A stretch of 64,000 nucleotides of DNA from Brevibacillus brevis (GCF_022026395.1 NZ_CP041767.1:1251501-1315500), one strand, 5' to 3'; shown: positions 41,638-51,133, counted from the stretch's first letter. The notes: generated by a model from the letters alone, not told the origin. Numbers and translations are program-made.

Positions 41638-42416
41638 TGAAACTGTACATAGTGGGAGCGGGTCCTGGTGACCCCGAATTGATTACGGTAAAAGGCTTAA
41701 AGCTGCTGCAAAAGGCAGACGTCATTATGTATACCGACTCTCTCGTGAACGAGGATTTGGTTGCGCTCGGCAATCCGAATGCAGAAGTACTGCAAAGCTC
41801 GGGGATGGCATTGGAAGAAATGGTAGAACAATTGGTAGAACGGATTAGTAGCGGAAAAACAGTTGTACGTCTGCATACAGGTGATCCGTCCATTTATGGT
41901 GCGATCATGGAACAGATCGCCCTGTTAAAAGAAAAAGGCATCGAGGTAGAAATCGTTCCAGGTGTGAGCTCCGTATTTGCGGCAGCGGCAGCAGTAGGAG
42001 CCGAGCTGACGATTCCTGATCTGACACAAACGATCATCCTTACCCGTGCGGAGGGTCGCACACCAGTGCCTGAAAGAGAAAAGCTGCGTGCGCTCGCTGA
42101 GCATCATTGCACGTTGGCTCTGTACCTTAGCGCGACGTTGACGAAAAAAGTAGTCCGCGAGCTGGTCGATGCAGGCTGGAGCGAGGATACGCCAGTAGCA
42201 GTCGTACAACGTGCAAGCTGGCCGGATCAATTGATCGTTCGCACCACGCTGAAAAATTTGGACGAAGACATGGGCAAAAACGGCATTCGCAAGCACGCGA
42301 TGATTTTGGCTGGCTGGGCATTGGACCCGAACATCCACGACAAGAGCGAGCAATACCGTTCCAAGCTGTACGATAAAACCTTTACACACGGGTTCAGAAA
42401 AGGTGTGAAGGAATAA
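41637..42416 (+). CDS. cbiF: Cobalt-precorrin-4 C11-methyltransferase (CbiF)
   Basis: 259 residues. [104 protein letters not shown] and the C-terminal LYDKTFTHGFRKG are typical of CbiF/CobM. It starts on the last base of cbiL's stop and is followed directly by cbiG with a one-base overlap. It prepares the ring for lactone opening by CbiG. Confidence 0.94.
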   Translation: MKLYIVGAGPGDPELITVKGLKLLQKADVIMYTDSLVNEDLVALGNPNAEVLQSSGMALEEMVEQLVERISSGKTVVRLHTGDPSIYGAIMEQIALLKEKGIEVEIVPGVSSVFAAAAAVGAELTIPDLTQTIILTRAEGRTPVPEREKLRALAEHHCTLALYLSATLTKKVVRELVDAGWSEDTPVAVVQRASWPDQLIVRTTLKNLDEDMGKNGIRKHAMILAGWALDPNIHDKSEQYRSKLYDKTFTHGFRKGVKE

Positions 42417-43561
42417 TGAAGATCATCGAACTGATCGAGGGAGAAATCCCTGTTATCGAGCAGCGCGGAGACTATGCCATTGTCGCGATCACGAAGCACG
42501 GGGTAGAGATGGCCCGAGATCTGGCACAGAAATTTCCTGGGACAGACCTGTACTACATGAGCAAGTTCGAACGCGGAGATGAGGAAGCGCGCGGCATCCA
42601 GCTGTTTACCAACAGTGTACGGATGCTGTTTCCCGCTCTCTGGCCTGCTTATAAAGGTTTGATCATCATTATTTCACTGGGTGCGGTTATTCGGATGATC
42701 GCACCTTTGCTCGAAGACAAAAAGAAAGACCCGGGTGTCGTCGTCGTCGATGACCGTGGGGAGAATGTCATCAGTGTGCTGTCCGGCCATTTGGGCGGTG
42801 CCAATGAGCTGGCTCGCGAGGTAGCGGCAGTCATGGGTGCTCGTCCGATTATCACGACAGCATCGGATGTACAAAAGACTATTCCCGTCGATCTATTCGG
42901 TAGACGTTTTGGCTGGGAGTGGGATTCCGCTGATAAGCTGACTCCTGTCAGTGCTTCCGTTGTTAACGAGGAGCGTGTAGCCGTCATCAATGAATCCGGT
43001 GAACGCGACTGGTGGATGCATGACACCCCAATGCCACCGTCCATCAAGGAATACGCGACAATCGCTGAGGCCAAAGCCGATCAGCCGCAAGCTGCTCTAG
43101 TCGTTTCTCATCGCCTGCTCACACCGGAGGAACAATCGATTTTGGATAATGGCGTCCTTTATCGTCCGAAGGTAATCGTGCTCGGGATGGGCTGCAACCG
43201 GGGAACCTCCGCAGAGGAGATCGAGGCTGTCATCAAGGAAACGCTGGATGAACTGCAATTTTCGATCAAAAGTGTAAAAGCACTGGCGACCATCGAGCTG
43301 AAAAAGGATGAAGCGGGTCTCATCGCTGTTTGCGAAAAATACGGCTGGCCGTTCGTCTGGTATTCGCCTGAAGAATTAAACAAGGTCGAAATCAGCGATC
43401 CGTCTGATACCGTCTTCAAGTTCACGGGAGCGTACGGAGTGAGTGAGCCTGCCGCGAAGCTGTACGCTGGAGTAGGCGAACTCGTTTTGACCAAGAAGAA
43501 GTCGGGTAACACTACCATTTCGGTCGGATTGATTCCCTATCACGAGGAGGAGCGCGCATGA
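42416..43561 (+). CDS. cbiG: Cobalt-precorrin-5A hydrolase (CbiG)
   Basis: Opens the delta-lactone and releases acetaldehyde, 381 residues. N-terminal region with VAITKHGVEMARDLAQKFPG and IIISLGAVIRMIAPLLEDKKKDPGVVVVDDRGENVISVLSGHLGGANELAREVAAVMGARPIITTASD (each marks CbiG); C-terminal VIVLGMGCNRGTSAEEIEAVI, APYGVSEPAA-like AYGVSEPAAKLYA and KKKSGNTTISVGLIP. It overlaps cbiA by 4 bases. Confidence 0.94.
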   Translation: MKIIELIEGEIPVIEQRGDYAIVAITKHGVEMARDLAQKFPGTDLYYMSKFERGDEEARGIQLFTNSVRMLFPALWPAYKGLIIIISLGAVIRMIAPLLEDKKKDPGVVVVDDRGENVISVLSGHLGGANELAREVAAVMGARPIITTASDVQKTIPVDLFGRRFGWEWDSADKLTPVSASVVNEERVAVINESGERDWWMHDTPMPPSIKEYATIAEAKADQPQAALVVSHRLLTPEEQSILDNGVLYRPKVIVLGMGCNRGTSAEEIEAVIKETLDELQFSIKSVKALATIELKKDEAGLIAVCEKYGWPFVWYSPEELNKVEISDPSDTVFKFTGAYGVSEPAAKLYAGVGELVLTKKKSGNTTISVGLIPYHEEERA

Positions 43562-44934
43562 CGGACAGCCGCCGTATTGTGATTGCCGGAACAGGCAGCG
43601 GAGCGGGCAAGACAACCGTTACCATCGGACTGATGGCTGCTCTGAAAAGAAAAGGGCATACCGTTCAGGGCTTCAAGTGTGGTCCTGACTATATCGATCC
43701 TACGTATCATACGGCTGTGACCGGCAGAGCCTCGCGAAATTTGGACAGCTTTATGCTAGAGCACGAGATCGTGAAGGAGATTTTTGTCCGCGGCAGCGAG
43801 GGTGCAGACATCTCGATTATCGAGGGTGTCATGGGCATGTACGATGGCAAGGAAGCAACCAGCGATAAAGGCAGCACCGCAGAAATTAGCATTCTGACTG
43901 GCTCTCCGGTTCTGCTGGTGGTCAATTGTCAGAGCATGGCGCGTAGTGCGGCTGCGATTGTCAAAGGCTTTCAACTGCTCAATCCACAGGCGAGAATCGT
44001 CGGTGTCATCGCGAACAAGGTCGGCAGTGAAGGGCATCACAAAATCGTGAAGGCAGCGATCGAGCAGGAGTGCGGGATTCCGGTCGTGGGCTACCTGAAA
44101 CGGGAGAACGAGCTGGAAATACCGGAACGTCATCTCGGGTTGGTGCCATCTGTCGAACGTGGAGAGTTGACTCCCTTGTTTGAAAAGCTGGCTGATCTGA
44201 TTGCGGAGACAGTCGATTTGGAGCAAATCTGGGAGTTGGCAAAGGCAGAGCCGCTGCAAGCCAAACCTACGTTGTTTGCTCCGCGAGAAGCGTCTGCCAA
44301 TGTCACCATTGCTGTAGCGAAGGACCCTGCTTTTCATTTTTACTATCCGGAAAATTTGGAGCTGCTCGAAGCATATGGCGCGAAGCTCGCGTTCTTTTCC
44401 CCACTGGCCGGTGAGGGAGTGCCTGAGGATGCGGATGGCTTGTACATCGGGGGAGGCTTCCCGGAGGAATTTGCAGCAGAGCTATCGCAAAATGAAGCGG
44501 TGAAACAATCGATCCGATCTGCGATCACAAAAGGCTTGCCTACCTTGGCTGAGTGCGGCGGTTACATGTTTTTGACAGAGGCAATCGTCACGACCGATGG
44601 CGACAGCTATCCAATGGTGGGGCTCATCTCAGGCAAGGTGACCATGCAGAAAAAGCTCGCAGCGCTTGGCTATCGGGAAGTGCGCGGCAAGGAAGGCAAT
44701 TTCTTGCTCGGTACCGAAGAACAGGCAAAAGGGCATGAATTTCACTACTCTACGTATGCTTCGGATCAAGAGCTGCCAGCAGCATATGAGACGAAAGGGC
44801 TTCGCGGTACGAAGCCGGAGGGCTATGCCCAAGATAATCTGGTCGCAGGCTATACTCACTTGCATTTCGGCTCCAACCCCAAACTGGTTGAGCGTTGGCT
44901 GAACCGATGCGCGGAGGTGGCCGCTCGTGCCTAA
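43558..44934 (+). CDS. cbiA: Cobyrinic acid a,c-diamide synthase (CbiA/CobB)
   Basis: ATP- and glutamine-dependent amidation of side chains a and c, 458 residues. N-terminal synthetase: GTGSGAGKTTVTIGLMAAL (P-loop), FKCGPDYIDPTYHT, IIEGVMGMYDG. C-terminal class I amidotransferase-like domain: YIGGGFPEEFAAEL, LPTLAECGGYMFLTEAI (catalytic Cys in ECGGYM), and a late His in YTHLHFGSNP. The ATG overlaps the cbiG stop. The gene ends 8 bases into cbiP. Confidence 0.94.
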   Translation: MTDSRRIVIAGTGSGAGKTTVTIGLMAALKRKGHTVQGFKCGPDYIDPTYHTAVTGRASRNLDSFMLEHEIVKEIFVRGSEGADISIIEGVMGMYDGKEATSDKGSTAEISILTGSPVLLVVNCQSMARSAAAIVKGFQLLNPQARIVGVIANKVGSEGHHKIVKAAIEQECGIPVVGYLKRENELEIPERHLGLVPSVERGELTPLFEKLADLIAETVDLEQIWELAKAEPLQAKPTLFAPREASANVTIAVAKDPAFHFYYPENLELLEAYGAKLAFFSPLAGEGVPEDADGLYIGGGFPEEFAAELSQNEAVKQSIRSAITKGLPTLAECGGYMFLTEAIVTTDGDSYPMVGLISGKVTMQKKLAALGYREVRGKEGNFLLGTEEQAKGHEFHYSTYASDQELPAAYETKGLRGTKPEGYAQDNLVAGYTHLHFGSNPKLVERWLNRCAEVAARA

Positions 44935-46444
44935 ATCCCTCCCGTTGATGGTGCAAGGTACCAGCTCGGATGCAGGAAAAAGTGCGATTGCAACAGCGCT
45001 TTGCCGTATTTTTGCCCAAGATGGCTACAAGACAGCTCCGTTCAAATCGCAAAATATGGCCCTGAATTCCTACGTGACGCTGGATGGAAAAGAAATCGGA
45101 CGGGCGCAGGGCGTTCAGGCAGAGGCAGCGGGAATTCTGGCGACGACTGACATGAACCCCATTTTGATCAAGCCGACACGAGATTCTGAATCGCAAATTG
45201 TCGTCAACGGCGAGCCATACGGCAACATGAAAGCTTTTGCCTATCGAACGGAATTTTATGACGAGGGCTTGCGGATCATTGAGGAAGCGTATCAGCGACT
45301 CGCCAGTTCCTATGAGCGGATCGTCATTGAAGGGGCTGGCAGTCCGGCAGAGGTCAATCTGAATGACCGCGAGCTCGTCAATATGCGAGTCGCTCGTCTC
45401 ACGAACGCGCCCGTCATTTTGGTGGCAGACATCGAGCGCGGGGGTGTGTTTGCCAGCTTGGTCGGTACTCTTCAATTGCTTGAACCCGAAGACCGGGATC
45501 GTGTGATCGGCGTCATCATCAATCGTTTTCGCGGTGATTTGACACTTTTGCAGCCGGGACTCGACTGGTTCGAAGAATATACGGGCAAGCCTGTTCTTGG
45601 TGTCGTGCCATTTATTCCAGACTTGTGGATCGATGCAGAGGATTCGCTGATTTTGCACCGTTATCAAGGTCAGCGTGAGACGCCGCGGGAGATTGACATT
45701 GCGGTTTTGCGCTACCCGCGAATTTCCAACTTTACAGACGTGGACCCGTTTTTTGTAGAGCCGGATTGCCGGATGCGCTTTGTGACACGTTTGGAAGAGC
45801 TGGGGGAACCTGACCTGATTGTCCTGCCGGGCAGCAAGAATACAATCGAGGATATGCATTTCTTACGAGAGACGGGTCTTGCTGCGGCGGTCAAAGACCT
45901 TCATCATAAAGGGAAGACGTATATCGTCGGTTTGTGCGGCGGCTATCAAATGCTGGGAGAAGCCATTCATGATCCGGCTGGGGTCGAGTCTCCGTTGCAG
46001 CAGCTTGATGGGCTGGGTCTCATCCCGATGATCACGACGATGGAGCAGAAGAAAACGACCGTTTTGTCCCGTGGGGAAGCAGTATTTGCGAAGGAAAAGC
46101 TGACGGTGGAAGGCTACGAGATTCACATGGGGCAATCCGCTTATTCGCGCAATGATTTTCCTTTTATCCAGATGGAGGGGCGTACGGAGGGCTATTGTCA
46201 GGAGGAGCGGCAGTTGATCGGTACGTATTTTCATGGGCTGTTCCACAATGACCACTTCCGCACGCTGTTGCTGAATGCCATCCGTGAGCAAAAAGGACTC
46301 TCCCCCATTACGGATCGCCCATCTTTTGTCGCTCTACGAGAGCAGGGGTACGATCTGTTGGCGGATACTGTTCGTCGCCATGTGAGGTTGGATACGATCG
46401 AAGAGTACATGAAGGCTTTTCAAGAAAAAGAGGTGCAAATATAA
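44927..46444 (+). CDS. cbiP: Cobyric acid synthase (CbiP/CobQ)
   Basis: Amidates side chains b, d, e and g, 505 residues. LMVQGTSSDAGKSAIATALCRIF (P-loop), PFKSQNMALNSYVTLDGKEIGRAQGVQAEAAG, VIEGAGSPAEVNLNDRELVNM, then the amidotransferase domain with YIVGLCGGYQMLGEAIHDP (Cys) and GTYFHGLFHND (His). The GTG at 44927 overlaps cbiA. One base before it ends, cobT begins. Confidence 0.95.
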   Translation: MPKSLPLMVQGTSSDAGKSAIATALCRIFAQDGYKTAPFKSQNMALNSYVTLDGKEIGRAQGVQAEAAGILATTDMNPILIKPTRDSESQIVVNGEPYGNMKAFAYRTEFYDEGLRIIEEAYQRLASSYERIVIEGAGSPAEVNLNDRELVNMRVARLTNAPVILVADIERGGVFASLVGTLQLLEPEDRDRVIGVIINRFRGDLTLLQPGLDWFEEYTGKPVLGVVPFIPDLWIDAEDSLILHRYQGQRETPREIDIAVLRYPRISNFTDVDPFFVEPDCRMRFVTRLEELGEPDLIVLPGSKNTIEDMHFLRETGLAAAVKDLHHKGKTYIVGLCGGYQMLGEAIHDPAGVESPLQQLDGLGLIPMITTMEQKKTTVLSRGEAVFAKEKLTVEGYEIHMGQSAYSRNDFPFIQMEGRTEGYCQEERQLIGTYFHGLFHNDHFRTLLLNAIREQKGLSPITDRPSFVALREQGYDLLADTVRRHVRLDTIEEYMKAFQEKEVQI

Positions 46445-47484
46445 TGGCAGTCATTTATCCGGCGATTGAGCCACGAAATCAGGAAGCAAGTGAGCAAACG
46501 AGACAGCATGTGGATCAGTTGACCAAGCCGCTTGGCAGCCTTGGACGCCTGGAGCAATTGGCTATTGAGCTGGCTGGGATGACAGGTGAGACGATGCCTG
46601 TTGTAACACCGCCGGGCGTGCTTGTTTTTGCGGCCGATCACGGTGTGGCACGGGAAGGTGTCTCTGCCTATCCGCAGGAAGTGACAGCGCAGATGGTGCT
46701 GAATATGGTTCATGGCGGAGCTGGAGTCAACGTCTTTGCCAGACAAATCGGAGCCATTCAAAAAATCGTCGATGTCGGTGTAGCGGTCGAGGTCGAAGCA
46801 CCGGGTGTTTACAACAAGCGAATCAGAGCAGGCTCGGGCAATATGCTGAAAGAACCAGCAATGACCGCAGACGAAGCGCAGCGCTCCATCGCAGTTGGCC
46901 TCGAGATGGCGGAAGCGATGATCGGGGAAGGCGCCAAAGTCCTGATCGTCGGTGAAGTGGGCATTGGCAACACGACAGCCAGCAGTGTGATCCTGTCAGC
47001 ATTAACCGGAGCTGATCCTGAGCAAATCGTCGGACGAGGAACAGGGCTGGATGACGCGGGCTGGCAGCGTAAAAAGGCAGTTGTTCGTGAAGCACTTGCC
47101 CTGCATCGCCCGGATGCAACTAATCCGTTGGACGTTTTGGCAAAAGTCGGCGGACTGGAAATCGGAGCAATGGCTGGTGCGATCATGGGAGCAGCCTCTC
47201 GCCGTGTCCCTGTGCTGCTGGACGGCTTTATCGCTACGGTAGCGGCTTTGCTTGCTGTTCGAATGGAGCCACTCGTTGCTGATTACTTGATAGCGGGTCA
47301 CCGTTCTGAGGAGCCGGGGCATGATTTTGTCCTGCAAGCATTAGGCAAGGAGCCACTGCTCAGCCTGAAATTGCGACTGGGCGAAGGAAGCGGAGCAACA
47401 TTGGCGTTTCCAATCGTGGAAGCGGCGACACGGATGGTTCGTGAGATGGCGACATTTGCATCAGCAGGGGTAAGTGACCGATGA
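46444..47484 (+). CDS. cobT: Nicotinate-nucleotide-dimethylbenzimidazole phosphoribosyltransferase (CobT)
   Basis: Activates the lower ligand base to alpha-ribazole phosphate, 346 residues. LTKPLGSLGRLEQLAIELAG, LVFAADHGVAREGVSAYPQEVTAQMV, EVGIGNTTASSVILSALTG and the C-terminal catalytic Glu in LRLGEGSGATLAFPIVEAA. The base itself is not made in the window (no BluB or BzaF-like gene seen), so dimethylbenzimidazole synthesis must be elsewhere or the base is scavenged. Confidence 0.95.
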   Translation: MAVIYPAIEPRNQEASEQTRQHVDQLTKPLGSLGRLEQLAIELAGMTGETMPVVTPPGVLVFAADHGVAREGVSAYPQEVTAQMVLNMVHGGAGVNVFARQIGAIQKIVDVGVAVEVEAPGVYNKRIRAGSGNMLKEPAMTADEAQRSIAVGLEMAEAMIGEGAKVLIVGEVGIGNTTASSVILSALTGADPEQIVGRGTGLDDAGWQRKKAVVREALALHRPDATNPLDVLAKVGGLEIGAMAGAIMGAASRRVPVLLDGFIATVAALLAVRMEPLVADYLIAGHRSEEPGHDFVLQALGKEPLLSLKLRLGEGSGATLAFPIVEAATRMVREMATFASAGVSDR

Positions 47485-48263
47485 GCGGCGCGGGGAAAGT
47501 CTATCTCGTAGGAGCTGGCCCTGGCGATCCAAAGCTGATTACTGTAAAAGGAATGGAATGCCTGCAAAAGGCAGAGGTGGTTGTGTATGATCGTCTGGCA
47601 AATCCAGCCCTGCTGGAGTACGCGCCACAGACGGCAGAACGCATCTACTGCGGCAAGCTGCCGGATCATCACACGATGAGACAGGAATCGATTAACGAGC
47701 TGTTAGCGGAAAAAGCGTTGGAAGGAAAAGTCGTCGTACGGCTAAAAGGCGGCGATCCTTGTGTGTTTGGTCGAGCGGGAGAAGAAGCGCAGCATTTGGC
47801 TGAGCGTGGAATTGCCTTTGAAATCGTCCCGGGAGTAACAGCTGGAATTGCAGCCTCGGCGTACGCGGGTATTCCGGTGACACACCGCGATCACGGCTCT
47901 TCATTCGCTGTCGTGACGGGACATTTACGCGAAGACAAGCCGGAGCTGGCGGTAGAAAAATGGAGTGCTCTCGCAAATGGCATCGACACGGTTGCCTTTT
48001 ACATGGGAGTAGCCAATCTGCCGTTGATCCGCACCCAATTAATCAAGCACGGACGCGATCCACATACGCCAGTCGCTGTCATCTCTTGGGGAACACTCCC
48101 GCAGCAAGCAGTGGTAACGGGTACCCTGGTTGATATTGAGGAACGTTTGGCCCAAAACAGTCACATCACGAATCCAGCTATCATTCTGGTCGGTGATGTC
48201 GTGAAAATGCGTGAGAAAATCAACTGGTTTGAAGCTACGCTTGGAATGGGGCAAGTGCAATAA
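47481..48263 (+). CDS. cobA: Uroporphyrinogen-III C-methyltransferase (SumT/CobA)
   Basis: Converts uroporphyrinogen III to precorrin-2, the entry to B12 and sirohaem, 260 residues. VYLVGAGPGDPKLITVKGMECLQKAEVVVYDRLANPALL, VRLKGGDPCVFGRAGEEAQHL, VPGVTAGIAASAYAGIPVTHRD, TVAFYMGVANLP and NPAIILVGDVVKMREKINW. A stand-alone SumT without the CysG dehydrogenase/chelatase part, which is provided by the next gene. It overlaps cobT by 4 bases. Confidence 0.95.
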   Translation: MSGAGKVYLVGAGPGDPKLITVKGMECLQKAEVVVYDRLANPALLEYAPQTAERIYCGKLPDHHTMRQESINELLAEKALEGKVVVRLKGGDPCVFGRAGEEAQHLAERGIAFEIVPGVTAGIAASAYAGIPVTHRDHGSSFAVVTGHLREDKPELAVEKWSALANGIDTVAFYMGVANLPLIRTQLIKHGRDPHTPVAVISWGTLPQQAVVTGTLVDIEERLAQNSHITNPAIILVGDVVKMREKINWFEATLGMGQVQ

Positions 48264-48288
48264 TAGGAAAACGAGGGGGGAAACGCTG

Positions 48289-48924
48289 ATGACGCACTAT
48301 GCCATGATGGTCAATCTACAAAACAAGCGTTGCCTGGTGGTCGGTGGCGGGCAGGTAGCCGAGCGGAAAATCGGCAGTCTGCTTGCTGCTGGTGCAGATG
48401 TCACCGTTGTGAGTCCCTCCTGTACGGCAACCATCCTTGAGTGGGCACATGCTAGGAAGCTGATGGTAGCACAGCGCCCCTTTACCCCACAGGACGTAGA
48501 GCAGGTGGTTCTCATCATCGCGGCGACGAGTGATCCCACCGTCAATCTGGCTGTATACGAAGCGTGCCGTCCGCATCAGTGGATCAATATCGTTGATCGC
48601 CCAGACCTCTGTTCCTTTACCGTTCCATCTGTCGTTGTACGTGGAGACCTGCAGATTGCTATCTCTACGGGTGGGAACAACCCGGGTCTGGCAAAGAAAA
48701 TGCGCCGTCAGCTCGAAGAATGGGTGGGACCAGAATACGAGGACTACACGCTTTTTCTCGGCAGCATGAGAAGACAAGTACTCTCGCTGGCGGCAAGCGA
48801 GGCGGATAGACGGGCAATCTTGGCAGAGCTTTTGGACGACCGCTTTTTACAGTGGACCAAAAATGGCGAAATCGACCGAAGAGATCGGGAGGCCGCAGCA
48901 CTGCTTACCATGACAAGAGAGTAG
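48289..48924 (+). CDS. sirC: Precorrin-2 dehydrogenase (SirC, Met8/CysG-N like)
   Basis: NAD-dependent oxidation of precorrin-2 to sirohydrochlorin, 211 residues. N-terminal Rossmann motif CLVVGGGQVAERKIGSLLAAGADVTVVSPS, IIAATSDPTVNLAVYEACR, NIVDRPDLCSFTVPSVVVRGDLQIAISTGGNNPGLAKKMRRQLEEW with the catalytic-like region. The ATG at 48289 follows GAGGGGGG; the frame upstream lies in cobA. It supplies the substrate of CbiX. A terminator follows at once. Confidence 0.92.
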   Translation: MTHYAMMVNLQNKRCLVVGGGQVAERKIGSLLAAGADVTVVSPSCTATILEWAHARKLMVAQRPFTPQDVEQVVLIIAATSDPTVNLAVYEACRPHQWINIVDRPDLCSFTVPSVVVRGDLQIAISTGGNNPGLAKKMRRQLEEWVGPEYEDYTLFLGSMRRQVLSLAASEADRRAILAELLDDRFLQWTKNGEIDRRDREAAALLTMTRE

Positions 48925-48944
48925 ATCAACGCAAAAATTGGATG

Positions 48945-48978
48945 GCTCCCACTAAGCGACTTGGTGGGAGCTTTTTTC
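48945..48978 (+). terminator. Terminator at the end of the cobalamin operon
   Basis: A 12-bp stem (48945-48956 and 48960-48971, one G-U pair) with a very short loop, then six T. It also separates the operon from the convergent acetyltransferase gene. Confidence 0.88.
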
Positions 48979-49772
48979 TACTTCTTTCGCCAGATCATTT
49001 CCAAATGCCTCCCGACCACTTCAAAGCCGAGCTTTCTGTACATTTCCTGCGGCGTATCATCTGCATAGGTCGTCAAGTACATATGGGTGGCGCCGAGCTT
49101 TTTGGCGTCCTGCATCATGACCCGAATGATTTCCGTGCCGAATCCTCTACGTTGCCAGGCATCCAGTATAAAAAATTCCTCCATACGAACGAGCTCGTTG
49201 TAAAGATGCCATTCACATGCACCGACTGGCTCCTGATCGACAAAGCACACATACGGAATGATCTCGCCTTTTTTATAAATTTCTCTTTTCCGGTTCGCTT
49301 TACGTACAGCAAAATCAGGATTGATCATAACGGAATCATAAGCAGTAAGGCAGCGTATTCCTGCTTCCATGATGTCAGTTGAATCCCCTCGTAAAACGGA
49401 GCATTGTGGATTCGGAGCCAGTTTATCGGCAACATCCAGTGGAGCAAGCATGTACAGCATCGTATTTACTTCAAACCCAAGCTGGGAAGCAAAAGACACT
49501 AACTCTTCTGAAAAAGGTAGCGACGGGTGCAGTTCCAGCTTCAAGTGGCCGAGCTGCTGCTCTTTGGCATGTTGTAGCTCTTGCTCGATGTAAGCTTGTA
49601 TCCAGTCTTGAGTGGGAACCGACATCAGTTCTGTATAATTATGGCTATACATGTCCGGGACCGATTCATCGCGATATACGCGTACTTGTGGATGCTCCGT
49701 TCGCGTAGAAAAAGCAAGGGCATAGCGCTCCTGCAAAGTAAAAATATTCGTGAGCATTCCTTTATTCCCCAT
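48978..49772 (-). CDS. GNAT family N-acetyltransferase
   Basis: 264 residues. The C-terminal half (about 130-264) is a GNAT domain: VDQEPVGACEWHLYNELVRMEEFFILDAWQRRGFGTEIIRVMMQDAKKLGATHMYLTTYADDTPQEMYRKLGFEVVGRH, read in pieces, includes the acetyl-CoA loop QRRGFGTEI and the final YRKLGFE motif. The N-terminal half resembles a second, degenerate GNAT module. Substrate unknown. The start at 49772 has no clear SD. It is convergent with the cobalamin operon. Confidence 0.82.
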   Translation of the reverse strand: MGNKGMLTNIFTLQERYALAFSTRTEHPQVRVYRDESVPDMYSHNYTELMSVPTQDWIQAYIEQELQHAKEQQLGHLKLELHPSLPFSEELVSFASQLGFEVNTMLYMLAPLDVADKLAPNPQCSVLRGDSTDIMEAGIRCLTAYDSVMINPDFAVRKANRKREIYKKGEIIPYVCFVDQEPVGACEWHLYNELVRMEEFFILDAWQRRGFGTEIIRVMMQDAKKLGATHMYLTTYADDTPQEMYRKLGFEVVGRHLEMIWRKK

Positions 49773-49846
49773 TTCCTGATATGGTGATAGTTGTTTGAAT
49801 ACTTGTCTTCTCAGAGTAAGCCATTTTCCTAAAGGAGGAAACGAAA

Positions 49847-50542
49847 ATGTCGGATGCTTTTCAAATGGGCCCCTTTTTGTTGAAAATGAGCATGCTGGCG
49901 GTCATTGTTTCACTTTCGCTCGGCTTTGTGGCTATATCCGCTCAGCTTAAACATAGCAGAGAAATGAAATCAGCGGTTATTGAGCTGTTGAGTAATGCAC
50001 TGTTGCTGGCATTTCTCGTTTGGAAGTTCAGCTACGTCCTGTTTCATTTTTCGAAGGCAGTGGAGAATCCCTCATCGATTCTTTATTTTTCCGGGGGAGA
50101 AACCGGAGCCATCCTGGCAGTCGTGGCAGTTGTCGTCTACCTCACCAAGACGGTACGCAAAAAAGCGATTCTTGTTCATTTCGTTGCCTTGGGAATGGCG
50201 ACAGGTTTTCTTGCTGCAACTGGTGTTTACCAACTGCTCACGGTCCTGTTGGAACAGAGCAGCATGTGGTATCACCTACAGCAGGTCGTCATATGCGTCC
50301 TCTTTCTTTGGTGGCTGCATCGGGCAAAGGAAGGACTCATTCATCTGGCGGCTTGGCTTGCACCCGTGATGTGGTTTGCCATTAGCCAAGTCTATGTGCA
50401 CTTTTTTATTCCGAATCGAGAAGCTGTGTTTGCAGGACTTTCTGGCGATCAGCTCATGTACTATGCATTCGCTCTCTTGCTGCTCTTTTTGTCCAGACGA
50501 GTGAAGCCGATAGGGGGAACGACTGATGAAGAAGCATCATAA
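49847..50542 (+). CDS. Membrane protein of unknown function next to a TlpA-like gene
   Basis: 231 residues with about seven hydrophobic segments and few charged residues between them; no Cys and no known motif. The ATG follows a perfect AAGGAGG. It overlaps the following thioredoxin-like gene by 17 bases, which suggests translational coupling and a functional partnership, perhaps membrane anchoring or electron transfer for the extracytoplasmic thiol system. The name of the family is not known to me. Confidence 0.75.
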   Translation: MSDAFQMGPFLLKMSMLAVIVSLSLGFVAISAQLKHSREMKSAVIELLSNALLLAFLVWKFSYVLFHFSKAVENPSSILYFSGGETGAILAVVAVVVYLTKTVRKKAILVHFVALGMATGFLAATGVYQLLTVLLEQSSMWYHLQQVVICVLFLWWLHRAKEGLIHLAAWLAPVMWFAISQVYVHFFIPNREAVFAGLSGDQLMYYAFALLLLFLSRRVKPIGGTTDEEAS

Positions 50543-51086
50543 TGTTTGGGCGATTCTCGTACTCTTGGGGCTTTTGGGATGGGGTATTTTTGATGCGGAA
50601 ATCTTGAACAGGCAGGAACCCATCGCTTCATCTGGCGAGCAAGGCAACGGGCAGATTGGAATAGAAAAAGGAAATACCGCCCCGGATTTTGAACTGCAGC
50701 AGATAGGTGGCGGTACAGTCAAGCTGTCCGATTTCCGGGGGAAAAAAGTCATTCTCAATCTATGGGCGACGTGGTGTCCTCCTTGCCGCGCAGAAATGCC
50801 GGACATGCAGCGTTACTACGAAGAGAACAAAGAAAAAGGCGTTGTTATTCTCGGGGTCAATCTGACCGATACGGAGACGAGCCCGGAAGTGGTGGCGGAT
50901 TTCGTGAAGTTGTATGGCATCACCTTTCCGATCTTGCTCGATCCCGATAAAGAAGTAGCGAATGTATACAAAGCCATTTCGATTCCGACCAGCTACATTA
51001 TTGATTCGAACGGCGTAGTCCAGAACAAATACATCGGCCCGATGAGTGAAGAAATCATGGAAAACATGTTGTCTGCGATCAAATAG
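50526..51086 (+). CDS. TlpA/ResA-like membrane-anchored thioredoxin
   Basis: Extracytoplasmic thiol-disulfide oxidoreductase, 186 residues. An N-terminal anchor (VWAILVLLGLLGWGIF) is followed by a thioredoxin fold with DFRGKKVILNLWATWCPPCRAEMP (CPPC active site near residue 85), PILLDPDKEVANVY and the cis-Pro loop SIPTSYIIDSNG. ResA-like proteins reduce apocytochrome c or spore proteins. No cytochrome c genes are beside it, so the target is open. It overlaps the upstream membrane protein gene. Confidence 0.88.
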   Translation: MKKHHNVWAILVLLGLLGWGIFDAEILNRQEPIASSGEQGNGQIGIEKGNTAPDFELQQIGGGTVKLSDFRGKKVILNLWATWCPPCRAEMPDMQRYYEENKEKGVVILGVNLTDTETSPEVVADFVKLYGITFPILLDPDKEVANVYKAISIPTSYIIDSNGVVQNKYIGPMSEEIMENMLSAIK

Positions 51087-51090
51087 AAAA

Positions 51091-51116
51091 CCGACAGCAG
51101 TCATATCTGCTGTCGG
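51091..51116. terminator. Hairpin between convergent genes
   Basis: CCGACAGCAG / CTGCTGTCGG, 10-bp perfect stem with a 6-base loop. The T-run is better on the minus strand, so it probably ends the antiporter operon; it may serve both. Confidence 0.65.
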
Positions 51117-51133
51117 TAGTCATGTCTTTCCTA

